From positions 176,254 to 240,253 of the forward strand of contig QEOQ01000207.1 in NCBI GenBank assembly GCA_010279815.1: a stretch of 64,000 nucleotides of DNA, written 5' to 3'. The notes under the pieces are model-generated. The model made no database searches, was not told where the DNA came from, and was given only the letters and a program-made list of their open reading frames with translations. The DNA comes from Brachionus plicatilis (taxonomy: Eukaryota; Rotifera; Eurotatoria; Ploima; Brachionidae). How positions within the stretch are numbered: position 1 is the stretch's first letter; the number at the start of each line of letters is the position of its first letter. The translations under genes were made by a program, and so were the position numbers. Shown one piece after another: positions 10,694 to 22,461 of this stretch.

Positions 10694-11476
10694 TTACGAC
10701 ATTTGTTCATATTTGTGTTTATTCATATTTTTTCCAAGTAAACATGACAAAAATGAACCACCCAATATTACAAATGCACTAACAAAACTCAAACAAACAA
10801 TGATCAGATACTTTTCATTTATGAGCAAATTTATTTTGCTGAAGCAGCCCTAAAAATAATTTTTTTTAGTTTGAAATTAATTTTTATTTTAAGTTACTTG
10901 TTGATAAATGCCTGTTGCATTTAAAATATTCAAATCTTCATTTGAACATTCATTTTTGTTTATACAGCAAGATTTTGGAACAATGTTGTGATGGCTGGCC
11001 CATTCGGTTGCGAACCAATCTGTGAAATTTTTAGACCCGCAGCATTTAAATTTTGACTGTAAAATGTCGATCGCCTTTGAATTATTCTGGTAGCTTCTCA
11101 TGGATCGTTCTATGCCAACTTTTAAGGATGTTGCTACTGAATCGTTTTTTACTGTGAAAAAGACTGAAAACGAGAAGATGCTTAAAAAGAGCAAAAAAAT
11201 GAGAATGGCGTAAACATTGAGTAGCCAAACGATTCCTTTGGGTGTGCACCAAAATGACAGGGCACCAACTAGCATCATGAAGAGACCTATTGCGATCAAT
11301 GGGTAATAAATCCATATACTGGGTGCGAAGGCAAAAAACTGCCGGAAAACTTTCAACCCGTAGAAACCGACTATCAATAGAACAAATCCGATTAAAAAAA
11401 ATACAAGGTTGAATATCATCATTAGAGTTTTTAAAAAAGCCAAGAAAGCAGCTGTCTTGAACTGTTTAGGATTCAT
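10694..11476 (-). CDS. Tetraspanin (two exons)
   Basis: A four-pass membrane scaffold protein of about 244 aa. Exon 1 is 11476-10898 (ATG at 11476) and exon 2 is 10849-10694, with a 48-bp intron of GTAACTT...TTTTTAG in phase 0. Exon 1 encodes TM1 (LMMIFNLVFFLIGFVLLIV), a short loop, TM2 (YYPLIAIGLFMMLVGALSF), TM3 (VYAILIFLLFLSIFSFSVFF) and the large extracellular loop. The loop carries the family signature CCG in FKCCGSKNFTDWF and then PKSCC. Exon 2 supplies the last loop cysteine (GCFSKINLL), TM4 (LIIVCLSFVSAFVILGGSF) and a short cytoplasmic tail. All six expected loop cysteines appear, so the reconstruction is consistent. NNS, NFT and NAT are candidate glycosylation sites. The paralogue cannot be named. 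Confidence 0.9.
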
Positions 11477-11805
11477 TTTCTATTAAAAAAAAAATTGATT
11501 TTTTAGAGAAATAATAAAATAATTCTATGCGTTATGTATTTTGCGGATGTGACAAAAACATTAGTTGAAATTTTGAAATACATATTTTTTGCATTTAATT
11601 TGTTCTTTTAGTTTGATCGGAAGGATTAAAGCATTTTTTAAATAAATGAATAGTAACAATTTTTGATTTTTGTTTTATGTATAAGTATCATCAAAATATT
11701 ACGAGACATAAATCAATTAATCTAAAATGCAAAAATAAAATTACCAAAATCAAAATTTTCAATAAGACTTTTTTTTTTAAAATTAGATATTTAACAATTT
11801 CTTTT

Positions 11806-11847
11806 GGTTTCAAACCAATCTGTCAAATTTTTGAGTTCAAAGCATTT
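11806..11847 (-). pseudogene. Relic of a second tetraspanin exon
   Basis: On the minus strand, 14 codons align without gaps to the CCG region of the neighbouring tetraspanin. They read KCFELKNLTDWFET against KCCGSKNFTDWFAT, identical at about 32 of 42 bases. In-frame stops lie on both sides, and the second cysteine and the glycine of CCG are lost. It is read as the decayed remnant of a tandem paralogue about 800 bp upstream of the functional exon. The match is short, so chance is not excluded. Confidence 0.4.
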
Positions 11848-12870
11848 GTTTTATTTTTGTTGGGACTTATGAAACTTTTTAATTAAAATAATTCGATCTA
11901 TTAAAGTGTTAAAGTTTATTGTAATCTGTTTAATTTAATTTTTTTCAAATGTTTAATATTCCTAGAAGAGTCTTGATAAAAAGTGCTTCGAAAAACTTAT
12001 GATCAACAAAATTTGTTTATGAGCATTTTAAGATGATGAAAAATATATTTAAGCTTTTAACTTTTAAAATAATTATGAAAACTGTCAGTTTAATTCTTCT
12101 TTTTCTCATATTTACTAAATATTTGATTTTGCCACATGAGAAAAAGAACTCGAAACAATAATTTAAATATTTGTTTTTTTTTAAAAGGTTTAAATGTTTT
12201 CGGTAAATAAATTTTTTAGGTAAATATTTAAATTTAAAAAATTTAATCTTTTTAAAATAATTCTTACTTTTAAAAATATAAATAAATATATAAATTTTTT
12301 TATTTTACTTAATTAGAAATTTTCTGTCTTATTTTAATCTTTAAAAACAAAGTATTTTCAAAAGTTAGGTATCATAAATTTCGAATGTTCAGCATCTTAA
12401 ACGCATTTCTAAATTCTTGATAATAATATGATAGTAACTGATAAGTGAAACTGATTAAATATAAAGAAAATTTTCATTATTGGTCAATTTCAAAGTAATC
12501 TTTATAAGTTAATTTAAAAATTCATAGTTAAAATATTTTTCCAAATATCGTAAAATCATTTGAGTTAATTAAATAGAGAGTTAAGCTCACAACATAACAA
12601 TTTCGTAAGATTTTTTAAATCAATGTAATTTTTAAATAAAAGAATTCAAAATTTTTTTTTAAATTAATTTAATTTTTTTAATTTAATTTTTATAATTCGT
12701 TTATAAAGGTGTTCTTTGAAATTTAAAAAAATAATAATAAAGTATACTAAAAATAAATAAATTCTTTGTCTGTTCAATAAATTAGAGTTTTTTTTTATTT
12801 TAATTATTTTTATTCATTAAATAATTTGAGGACGACTTTAGGAAATTCAGAATTTAACCAAGTTTTATTA

Positions 12871-12953
12871 GTAAGGCTTTGTGATGTCGCAAGCATCACT
12901 AAATAATACAACTAAGCTTCACTATTTAATGTTTGCGACATCACAGGCTTTAC
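12871..12953. mobile_element. Small palindromic element (MITE-like)
   Basis: An 83-bp near-palindrome. The left arm GTAAGGCTTTGTGATGTCGC pairs with a right arm that reads GTAAAGCCTGTGATGTCGC on the other strand, and the pairing continues imperfectly toward an ~11-nt AT loop. The GC-rich TGTGATGTCGC core is unlike the background. It could be a tiny MITE or a hairpin-forming transcript. The flanks do not show a clear duplication. Confidence 0.5.
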
Positions 12954-13072
12954 AAAAAAAAAACCTGAAAGTTTGAATGTCAATCTATAATGGAAATGTT
13001 AAATAACTTTAATAAATTTACGAAAATATTTTTAATCAACACTGTGGTTACAAGGTAAATAAGGAATTATAA

Positions 13073-13290
13073 AGGGGTTGTGAAGTTCGTTTTAATTCGA
13101 TCTATTTTGCACGCCATTAAAAAGTATTCTAATCAATTCTTCAAGTACATTGCTGAGTTTTTGCAGATATATATTTTCGGTCTAAGCAAAGTTACTTGAA
13201 CATTAAGTATTTTACAGAACTAAATTATTCCTTTTAGTAAAAGTTATTCAAATTTTTTAACGATCGAATTGAAATGAACTTCACAACCCC
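13073..13290. mobile_element. hAT-like MITE, 218 bp, 8-bp target duplication
   Basis: The left end AGGGGTTGTGAAGTTCGTTT is mirrored by a right end ending AAATGAACTTCACAACCCC, and the match extends to AATTCGATC, giving inverted repeats of about 30 bp. The direct repeat AATTATAA flanks both sides (13065-13072 and 13291-13298), an 8-bp duplication as made by hAT transposases. There is no coding capacity inside. Confidence 0.72.
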
Positions 13291-16200
13291 AATTATAATT
13301 ATTTTAAGTAAGAACAGGTTAGCTTCTGTAAACTGATCAGATTTCTAACAATTGAACGAATGAAATGAATTTTCAAATATCTATAATGTAATTGATAAAA
13401 TTATGTGGCTCATTTTTGTCATGTTTTTATCAAAGCATTAAAATGATTTTATTTGATTTAAATTTAAAATGGACTTTCAAAATTTGACAAATAATTAAAA
13501 TTTTATTCATTCAATCAATAATCTCTTAAGTCTTGAACTGATGCATTATTTTTTTTCTTTGAAATTTGATGGCTATTGAAAGTGAAATGAAATAAAATGA
13601 AAAAAGACTGTAGATTTTGAAGTATTTTTATAACTTAAAATCAATTTTTTAGTAAAAAAACAATACTTAAAAAACATAATATAAAAAATTAAGCTTTTGT
13701 TTATAGTTACAAAAAAAAGAAGAAATTTCATTATTTAATAAATAATCATAATTATTATTTCAATCGAAGAGAAAAATTTCAATATTTTTAAGGTAAAAGT
13801 AAAAATTAATAGATTAAGCGAAATTAATGTTAAGAAAAAAATAAAAATACTTTTGCTTGATCATTAAAATTTGATTTAAAAAATTAAAAAAATATTTGAT
13901 ATGCAATTTAATTTATCCATCTCCTCAAGAGAAAAAAAAATATTCTCTTGTATACCCATTAAAAATTAGAGGTTAACTTTTTCCGTTAGGAAGGTGTCTT
14001 TATGATTCGATTCTTCAATGATATTTTATTCTTGCTATAATTAAAAAATTAAATAATTATAAAAGATTAAAAACTTTAGCCTTAGAAAAAGTTTTTAATT
14101 ACTTTTCGTATTATTTTAGTTTTACAGAAAAAATTTTAAATAAAATAATTTCAAAAACGAAAATTTTTATTATTTCGAACACAAATTTATTCTTAAATCT
14201 AATCTATTATTAATAATGTAATTTAAATCAATACGTAATAAGTTATTAAAAAAGAATCAAAGATGATGAAGCTTGATTTTTATTGAAAAAAATTAATAAT
14301 TTGTTAAAAGAAAAAAAAATATTAATTTGTTTAATTTTTTTAGTGAATTTAACTAATCTAGTCAGATTATACAGATTAGTCTAATAAAAAGCATTGTTTT
14401 TAAACTAAATTAGTTTTAGCTTTAATTTTAATTAAAATTAAATATTTTAAATCATAGTTATTGAAACTTGTTTAATTCTGTCGATCTTTTGAATATAAAT
14501 ATCTAATTTTTATATCAAAATTAAAATAAAAAGTTCTATTTTGAAGTTTTTATCGTTTTGACATAGAGGCAATTATTTTAAATTGAATTCTTCTAAAATT
14601 AATAATTAGCTATAAAATTTGACTTGACTATTTGCTACTCCTATTAAATTTTTTTCTAATTTTTCAAAATGTAATTTTTCCCAAATTAGTTTGCAAAAAA
14701 CTTCTTGGATTTATTTTACAGGAGCAATATTTTTGAATAAAAGCATTTTTAAACTCTAGGTTAAAAAAATTGAATTAGAATCAAATTTGTGATAATAAGA
14801 TTTTTACTTAGATTGACTTCGTGATAAATTTTAGATTTTTATTTTTATTTTTTGGCTAAATAAACAAAAAAATGTATCAAAATTATCCCAAATTACTTTT
14901 TATAATCCTTATTTGACTTGTTTATTAATAATGCATCAAAAATTTAAGCTTTTTCTTTAGAATTAGTTTTTCCTCCGAAATTCACATTTCATCAGTTGCT
15001 AATAAAATATTTACTATTATTCAATATTTTAATATTAAAAAAAGAAACACACAAATCGATTCATCATAATTAATTGAAGGGGAAGTGAATTTCATTTTGC
15101 AATAAAACTAAACTAATTCTACTTAATTTTAACACCTTTATCAAACAAAAATAAGGAAAAAAAATATAAAATGCTGTAAATTTCTATATTTAGGTACGAA
15201 ATTCTAATAAATTATTCCATTGAAATATTTCTTTTAAATATTTATTAATCAGACATTTAAAAGAAGACCAGATCATTTTTTTTAGACGATTAGATAAGTT
15301 ATTTTGAATTAATAAAAAAAAAGCTTTATTTAAATAACCAATTTCCTTGGTCTAATTTAAAAACTTCTAAGTCTTAAAAAAGATGTGTTTATTTTGAATT
15401 CAAATATCATATAGAATAGGGAAAAGTTCAATTTTTTTAGCTACTATTATCAATTTTCATGGCTCATTAACAATAAAATACGCTTTTGATTTTATTTAGC
15501 TCAAAAGCCTTAATTTCCGGATAGATTATTATAATATTTTAAAAAATTTGTTATTCCATTTTTATTTAGTAACTAAAAGCTATTAAGCAATCATGCCATT
15601 TAGTCTTGTTATATGTGGAAAAAATTTCAATCATTTGAATAAATATGGTTTTAACAAAAAGAGCTTGATTTTAGATCGATTTCCGTTTTATGAAACTAAT
15701 ACCGAAATAGAAAAAAGTTTTAATTGTGTTAAAAGTTAAAAACTTAAGAACTGCGAAATAAAATAAATTATCTATATACTGGTTAAATTGAAACAAAAAT
15801 ATTTAAAAAAAAAAACGCATTTGTCAAATCTAATATCGGCTTAACAGCTTTTTTTAATCAAAATATCTATCAGTATTTAAAATCGAAATTTTCAATTTTC
15901 AAAATTGATGGCTTATGTAAACGAAAGGTTTGGCCCTTTTTCTCAAATTTTAATTTTCTTAGATTTTAATTTTACCATCAATCAAATATTTATTAATTTT
16001 GATATAATCCTCTACTAAGAAAAATGTCTAATTGTGTTTTTAGATAAATAATCATTGATTGTACGAATACTTTGCCCCAATAATTTTAATTATCCGAAAA
16101 ATAAATACTTAAGAACAATATTGAAAAAAGGGTCAGAATACGTAATGTAAACGATTGGTATGACATGTTTCAACAAATCGATTTTAAATAACTTAAGAAT

Positions 16201-18715
16201 CTTAATGCTTTCATTAAATTTTTGTTTATAAGCCTTTTTTAAAAGAAACTATTTACGTAAAGTTTTCATGAATCGATTGAATTTTATTAGATGTTAACTA
16301 GAATTGATTAATTTATTCTTTACGAATTAAGTAAAACAAAGCTTAAATAATGTTATCAAGGAATAATTATTCGATTGAAATAAATAAAGAAATAAAACAA
16401 CAATTAAAATCATATTTAGAGGATAAGTGGTTGCAAAACATTTCGATTTTGTTCCAAATCCTCAGTTTTCTTCTTGAACTTTAATTTTCTAATAGATTTT
16501 ATTTTAAATATCGATTTTATTCTCACAAAGCTTTTTATTATATTTGTTTATTTTTTTATATCTTTTAGCAAGAAATCCATCCAGGTACTTATTGTTAATT
16601 TCTTGTCATATCTTAAAATTAAAGGCGACTTTGTCACATTTATTTATAGCTCTCGTTTTTAAAGATGTTTCCTTCAGTTTGTTTCTGACAAAAAGAAAAT
16701 TTAAATTAAAATCAATGAATTGGTCTAATGATTGCTAAGCTCTTTAGAACAATTTACATGGATATTATTTAAAACCTGTTTTTAAAATTTTATTATCGAA
16801 TTTTAAAATCAAAAAATAAAATATTAGCAGATTATTTGAAATTTAAGCCTTGTTGGGAATTTTATTTTCATCTGAGAAATTCATATAATGTTTAGGGATA
16901 TAGTCTGGTCGCAATTATTTGACTTAATGAATTTTCAAAAATTTAGCTTAAAAATACTGCTTTTAGATAATAAAAATTAGACGCATAAATTACCACGCAA
17001 ATATATAATCTTTCTATCAGGAGAAAATTTTTCAAAATATTTTTCAATTTCAATAGTCTTTTTGTTAAAATTTAATTGAAAATAATTTAACTGAGCTTTT
17101 TATAAAAAGTATTATAATCGGCTCGTTAATATTTAGACGGAATATTTGCTAAAGTGTTAAAGTTATTTTTTAAAAGTCAAACAAAGGTATCAAAATTAAA
17201 AAAAGATAGTCATTTTGGTTAATATAAACTAAATATTTTTAATAAATTCAAATTTTTTTATAGTTGGCAAATAAATCTTAGAAGGTTTATTGATTAAAAT
17301 TTAGTTTTTATACTTAATTTTTAATTAATTTCGCTTACAATTATTAGAAATTTCCTTAAGTAAGATTGATTAATTAAGATTTGTGACATTAAAACAATTT
17401 TGAGAATTTTGACATAACAAGTTTCTATCTAAATAGAATAAAATCTCAAAGTTGATACCTAGTTTATTATTTTATTTTGATTTGAAAAAAGCGTTTTATT
17501 ATTTTTGTCTAAATTAAATTTTAAATAAATTGCGATTTTTTTAAATGATATAGAGGATCGAAAGACATAAAATCAATTGACAGACAATTATTACATGTTT
17601 TGACATTTCTTAAGGTATATTTAGATTAAATTAATTCTAAAAATTCGACAACTCAAACCCGAATCGGCATATCTAGATTTTTGAAATTAAAATAAGCCTA
17701 CATATCTCTCATATGGCTAGAAAAATTTTTAGCTAATTTTTAGTAAAAGCATCTTTGACTTTAGAGAATAAAATCATCACAAAAAAAGTTTCTAAAATAT
17801 AAATATAATTAAAATTTTTAAGTTTTCTCCAAAGGGAAATATATCATTTTCATTTGAACCAAAAAAATTAAAACGTCATTCACCATTCATGTCAATTGAA
17901 GAATTTGAGAAGTCCAATTTTTATTTTAGTATTTTTTTTGAAGATATTTTACATTTAATCAAAATGCTGACTTAAACTTTAATTTAGTTTATCTATTTTT
18001 AAAATATTAAAAATACTTTACTATTTTGGTTTTTTTTTCATTACACTTTAAATTTAAAAAAATAATTTTAATATTTTATTGGCAAATTTCAACCACGACT
18101 TGTCAGAACAGGTAATTGTTTAATTTCTTACAGTTTTTTGCCTTCGAATGCAAATTCGACGTCATGGACTCATAAATTTTCAGAATTTTCTCGATAAATG
18201 TAAGCAATTAAATTTTTTTTCGGGATGAAAATATCTTTTATTTTAATTCTAATCAAAAACAGCAAAATATGATGTAAAAAAATTGAAAAAAAAGATAATT
18301 ACACAACAAAATATCTAGGATGGAGGCAGAAGGACTTAAAAAATAATTAAATTTTTGTTTTAAAAGCATATTTTAAATCGAAATCTATCAAAAATGAATG
18401 CAAAGCGTTTCTCAATGTTAAAAAATTATTTCTGATGGATATTCTTATATTTTTTTTTTTCATTTTTCACTAGTTAATTCATGATAAAATATATGATAAA
18501 CAGATAAAAAATTAAAAATATTATAGAAATATTTTCTCCAACCTTCGATAAATTGATAGATATAATTTTCATTAAATATAAACAAATTTTTTTTAAAAAA
18601 AACAATATTAGCTCTGTTAATTCCCTTGCCTAAAAAAGTCAGGGTAGCTAAACCTTAATTTCTTTATCCTTATTGGGCAAAGATTTTTTTATCAAATTTT
18701 TTTTTAGATTTTAAG

Positions 18716-19624
18716 ATGATTTCTGGAAAATCTCAAATAGTTCGTCAAAGAAAAATTGACAATGACAAAATTGTTGAACAAGCAGTAAATGATGACTTCT
18801 CACTTGATGTTAGTGAAGAATTAGAGCAAATTAATGAATCAATTGCCAAGCTGACGCTAAAATTAAACACTGAATCTGAAGATTACACTGAATTTGATTT
18901 TAGCAATAGAAATTATCAGTACGATCTAGAGCCATCATCTTCGTCATCAGCATCATCGCCATCCACTTTACTTAATGCCGAAAAGTCTCCTAAATCTTTT
19001 TCATCATTTTCAAAATCGCCTGTTTCCACCATGATTTTTAATCCTGAATCGCAGCCCACGAACAAAAATTACAAGGAAAAAATTGTCAAATCTAGCACAT
19101 TGAATTCTCAACCGACCAATACACTTGTGTCAACAAATTCAGTTCCATTGACTACCTGTATTAAATCGAATCGTTTGACAAACTTTATGAGACTAGGCCA
19201 GACAAACTCATTTTTTTCGCGAAGCTGTCCTGGCGAAGAAATATCTGAAAGTGGGCCCACAGAATCTAGAATTGGTCAAAAAAGTGAATATCATAACAGA
19301 ATAAGAAATTTTCTCACGTTTTCGTCTAGGTCAAAATCTCGAAAAAGTGAGACTTCACCAAATGCATCTACACGTGCATCGGCCAATTCGGTTTTTTCCG
19401 ATTGTAGTAGTACTAGTACTAATGATAAGCTAAATGAGAAAAAAACTAAAATTGGATCATATGAAGTTGATTTGGAAAAACTAGCCCGAGAGTTAGTTTT
19501 ACCAAGTATTGAAGCTCCGTTAACTTCATTTAAGCCTCCTTTGCAATCAAGCAAAACAATAGATTTAGAGACGTCAAATAATTCTAAAAATCAATTACAA
19601 AGATCCATGACTCAAAACAAATAG
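18716..19624 (+). CDS. Ser-rich, largely disordered hypothetical protein
   Basis: A single frame of 302 aa beginning at an ATG, 9 bases after a strong 3' splice-site-like tract (TTTTTTTTTAG). A 5' UTR intron is therefore likely, and extra coding upstream is possible. I do not recognise the protein. The N-terminus has a short acidic helix-forming segment (about 35-60, VSEELEQINESIAKLTLKL), which may be a brief coiled coil. The middle is Ser/Thr/Asn/Pro-rich with many SP sites (KSPKSFSSFSKSPVST), suggesting phosphorylation. A more ordered-looking segment, GSYEVDLEKLARELVLPSIEAP, lies near residues 247-269 and is the best candidate for a conserved motif. No transmembrane segment or catalytic motif is seen. 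Codon use looks like the neighbouring real genes and an uninterrupted 900-bp frame is unlikely here by chance, so I take it as a real gene. Confidence 0.6.
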   Translation: MISGKSQIVRQRKIDNDKIVEQAVNDDFSLDVSEELEQINESIAKLTLKLNTESEDYTEFDFSNRNYQYDLEPSSSSSASSPSTLLNAEKSPKSFSSFSKSPVSTMIFNPESQPTNKNYKEKIVKSSTLNSQPTNTLVSTNSVPLTTCIKSNRLTNFMRLGQTNSFFSRSCPGEEISESGPTESRIGQKSEYHNRIRNFLTFSSRSKSRKSETSPNASTRASANSVFSDCSSTSTNDKLNEKKTKIGSYEVDLEKLARELVLPSIEAPLTSFKPPLQSSKTIDLETSNNSKNQLQRSMTQNK

Positions 19625-20787
19625 ATAATCGATTTTTTTAAGTGTATATAATTGTTGTAAAAACCGGTTGAATTAATTTTTACAAAATGGATAATTAAAC
19701 TTTATTCTAATCACATTAAAGAATAACTTAATATTTAAATATTTTTACATGTATAGATTTAAATTAAGACTTAGTAAAACATAGGTCAAATAAATTTTCA
19801 AATATTTTAAATATATTTTTTTCAAAGTTGAAATTTTCAGATAAATCGGTGAAGAGTGTTGAAAATATTATATTTTTTTAATAAATATTTTAATGTTTCA
19901 CAAAAAGAACCATTTGTCTGAGTTTTTTTTAAATTTTAGTATTTTTAGAAAAAGCTGTTCTCTTTTTCTAAATTTTAATTAAATTTCTATATAAACTGAA
20001 GCAATAAATAAAAATAAATTCTCTTAAATCATTTTGAATATCCAAGACAAGTTAAACATCTGATGTAGAATACTCCAAGTTTAGTGGCTAGTCACTGATT
20101 TGGAGTCGCCAAGTTACCAAGAAAATGAGTGATGAAGACTACTTGAAATTCATGGTCATGATCACATGATCAAAACTTGATTAATAAAAATCTCAATAAA
20201 AATGATCAAATAAGTTTTTTTTATTCCTTTTTTAATTTTAACTTTAAATTTTTGATATTTAAGATTAAAAAATATTCATATGAAAACTTTTAAAACTAAT
20301 TTAAGACCCCCACTGAGCAATCCAAATTATAGCTAAAGAAACCCCTTTAAATGATATTTTAATATCTATTAGAATATATCAAAGTGAAAAAAAGGAAGAT
20401 TAATATTTAATTTTTACTTCAGATAAAAACATATCTAAATTTTTTGCAAGTTATCAATAAAAACAAATTATGTATTATAAGGTTTAGTTATGTATTAACT
20501 TTATTTTTAGATCTAAAATTAAATTAGATTAAATTGAAACCAATCACCCCTCAGCAAAATTGTTGATAAAAAGTCAGAGATTTTGCATAAGATTTAAAAA
20601 AATATTCAATGTTCAATTCAATTTAAATGGGCCTAAATAAATTATTATTTCTCCTAATTTAATGATTTAATAATAATTTAATAATTTAATTTAATTTAAT
20701 TTGATAATTTAATTTTTGATTTAAATTCAGATTAAAAAAATTAAAATTGTTTAATTTTATTTTAAAAAAAAAAATTTTTAGTAATTC
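19625..20787. other. Intergenic with a dispersed repeat
   Basis: No gene is seen. About 20085-20225 is GC-richer, and its part from about 20148 (TTCATGGTCATGATCA...) recurs at 37089. Confidence 0.4.
20148..20225 (+). repeat. Dispersed repeat shared with 37089
   Basis: The block TTCATGGTCATGATCA, then ATGATCAAAAC and AATAAAAATGAT, is repeated in the same order at about 37089-37170 with small indels. The nature of the family is unknown. Confidence 0.5.
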
Positions 20788-22461
20788 TTAATAGTAGCTA
20801 TTTTTTCGTATCCATTCAATATATTTCACCACGTTTGTATAAATTCTTTAAAAATAATTTTAATTAAAAAAAATTCGATTTAAAAAAATAATATATACCC
20901 AGGAGAGTGCTCAACATTGCATCCTTCATTATAAGACAATATTCCAATTGCCACAAGTTTTTCCACTCCAGAAACGTTTTGCCTTAGATAAAGTGATCCC
21001 CCATAATCACCTTAAAAGAATATGAATTTAAATCTTAATTTCTTATTAAATTACCGTGACAATAGCCTGTTTTTCCATTTCCTGAAACTACATTATATTC
21101 ACCTTAAAATATGATTAAATAAGATAAAAGTCGTCTTAATAAATGATCAATAAATGTTGACAAATATTTAATGATTAATTTTCATTTGAAACAAATTTCC
21201 AGCTTTGTCTGAAGGGTTTAGTAAAAATTTAAAAAAATTAAAAGCTTTCAATGATATTTTTCTATGTGCCAAACATTTTTTCCTTAAAAAATTATAATTA
21301 CCAGCACAAAAAGCGTCGTTGTTTAAATTATCAATGTGAAACTTTGTTATATTACTACACATTGAATTGTTATAAATATCTAGTTGAAATTTTTTCAAGT
21401 CTTGAAGTGTTCTAGATGGTCGAAAATTTCCATTCCCTCCGAACATAGAACTACCCCACCCTACACCCCAGGCATGTTGATTTCTTTCTGGAAAAATGTT
21501 TGGATCCTCTTCTTTACTTGGTAAACAGGATATCTGTACTTTGTCATCTAATTCAAGTCTGTCTTCAAGAATTATAACAGCTATGTCATTATCGTCAGTT
21601 TCTGGATCATAATTTTCATGCTTGATAAATTTAATAAAGAAAAAATTTTAACAAATTTTAGTTATAAAATTTTCGTTTACTTTTATTATTTTTTCAACTT
21701 TAACATAACGAGCTGGAGCTATGTCGGTACCAAAGCTTATTTGATTGACAACTGCGACATAAATAGAGTACATTGATTCAATTGTTTCGTGGTATTTATT
21801 TGTCTCAACTGGAAAGCTTAAAAACTTACTATCAACAAAAGTTATGAATGTTCTTTTTATACAACTAGCACTGGTCAAAATAGCTTTTCGATTAATTATA
21901 GTTCCTCCACAATTATCAAAACCGAATACCAAATGAGTTCCAGTTGGACTCTGAATTTCTGATGTGTATCGAAATAAAATATCAGCTGTAGCAGGCCAAC
22001 TATTAGGTTCTACAGCAATATTTAATGGAATAGCACTAAATTCATTTAACTGAAAATTTCCACACTCTTAAAATTGTTTAAGTGAATTTTGGGATAAAAA
22101 ATATTAATACTTACCATCGCATTCATAACCATTACCACCAAAACCAGTATTACATATACAGTCAGCAAAAAAAGGGTAGTTGACGCAATAAGCGTTCCCA
22201 TCACAATAAGCTACTGAACATGGAACTTTTTTTTACAAAAATGAGAAGAATTTTAAAAGTTTTAGTTAAATTACATGCTCCGTAAATTACAAGGAGAATT
22301 ATAAGAGGAATAGAGCAACAAATGCAAATTCCAACTCCACCACCTATTAAAATGACAGTGATTTTGGATTTTTTGTTTTCTGATCGATTTTCATTATCGA
22401 TTGAATCTTTCTGACTGGAAAAATCAGGAGTTGGATTAATTTTGTTGGAACTTGAATCCAT
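20788..22461 (-). CDS. Type II membrane, EGF plus trypsin-like serine protease homologue, catalytically inactive
   Basis: Seven exons give 406 aa: 22461-22275, 22225-22115, 22066-21681, 21620-21302, 21102-21055, 21010-20899 and 20845-20788. All introns are GT-AG, the phases agree, and lengths are 44-61 bp apart from one of 199 bp. Order: a cytoplasmic N-terminus of about 34 residues, one transmembrane helix (VILIGGGVGICICCSIPLII), an EGF-like domain (about 65-98, C..C..NAYCVN....CIC..GFGGNGYEC), then a chymotrypsin-fold domain. The protease core is recognisable in NCGGTIINRKAILTSASC, DNDIAVIIL, NDAFCAG, GYCHGDYGGS and GIYTNVVKYIEWI. Two of the three catalytic residues are replaced: the His57 position is Ser167 (TSASC instead of TAAHC) and the Ser195 position is Tyr353 (GDYGGS instead of GDSGGP). 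Asp240 (Asp102) remains. There is no IVGG activation site. By analogy with arthropod serine-protease homologues it probably binds or regulates rather than cleaves; that role is inference. Confidence 0.87.

Larger units (their letters stand above)
11885..18700. other. Long gene-poor interval with small inverted-repeat elements
   Basis: Nearly 7 kb with no reading frame that resembles a protein. Recognisable content: a hairpin at 12097-12148 (13-bp arms TTCTTTTTCTCAT), the palindromic element at 12871-12953 and the hAT-like MITE at 13073-13290. Open stretches around 16470-16740 have biased, low-complexity composition and no family resemblance, and are not called as genes. Confidence 0.5.

Noticed and set aside
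10662..10853. Plus-strand open frame of 63 codons beginning at an ATG
   Set aside because: It is the complement of the tetraspanin last exon (10694-10849), which explains the openness.
11677..11886. Plus-strand open frame of 69 codons
   Set aside because: AT-biased sequence opposite the tetraspanin relic. No protein character.
16474..16738. Two overlapping open stretches of about 62-64 codons
   Set aside because: Phe/Ile/Leu-rich low-complexity composition, non-ATG or arbitrary starts and no family resemblance. Expected by chance in 75% AT DNA.
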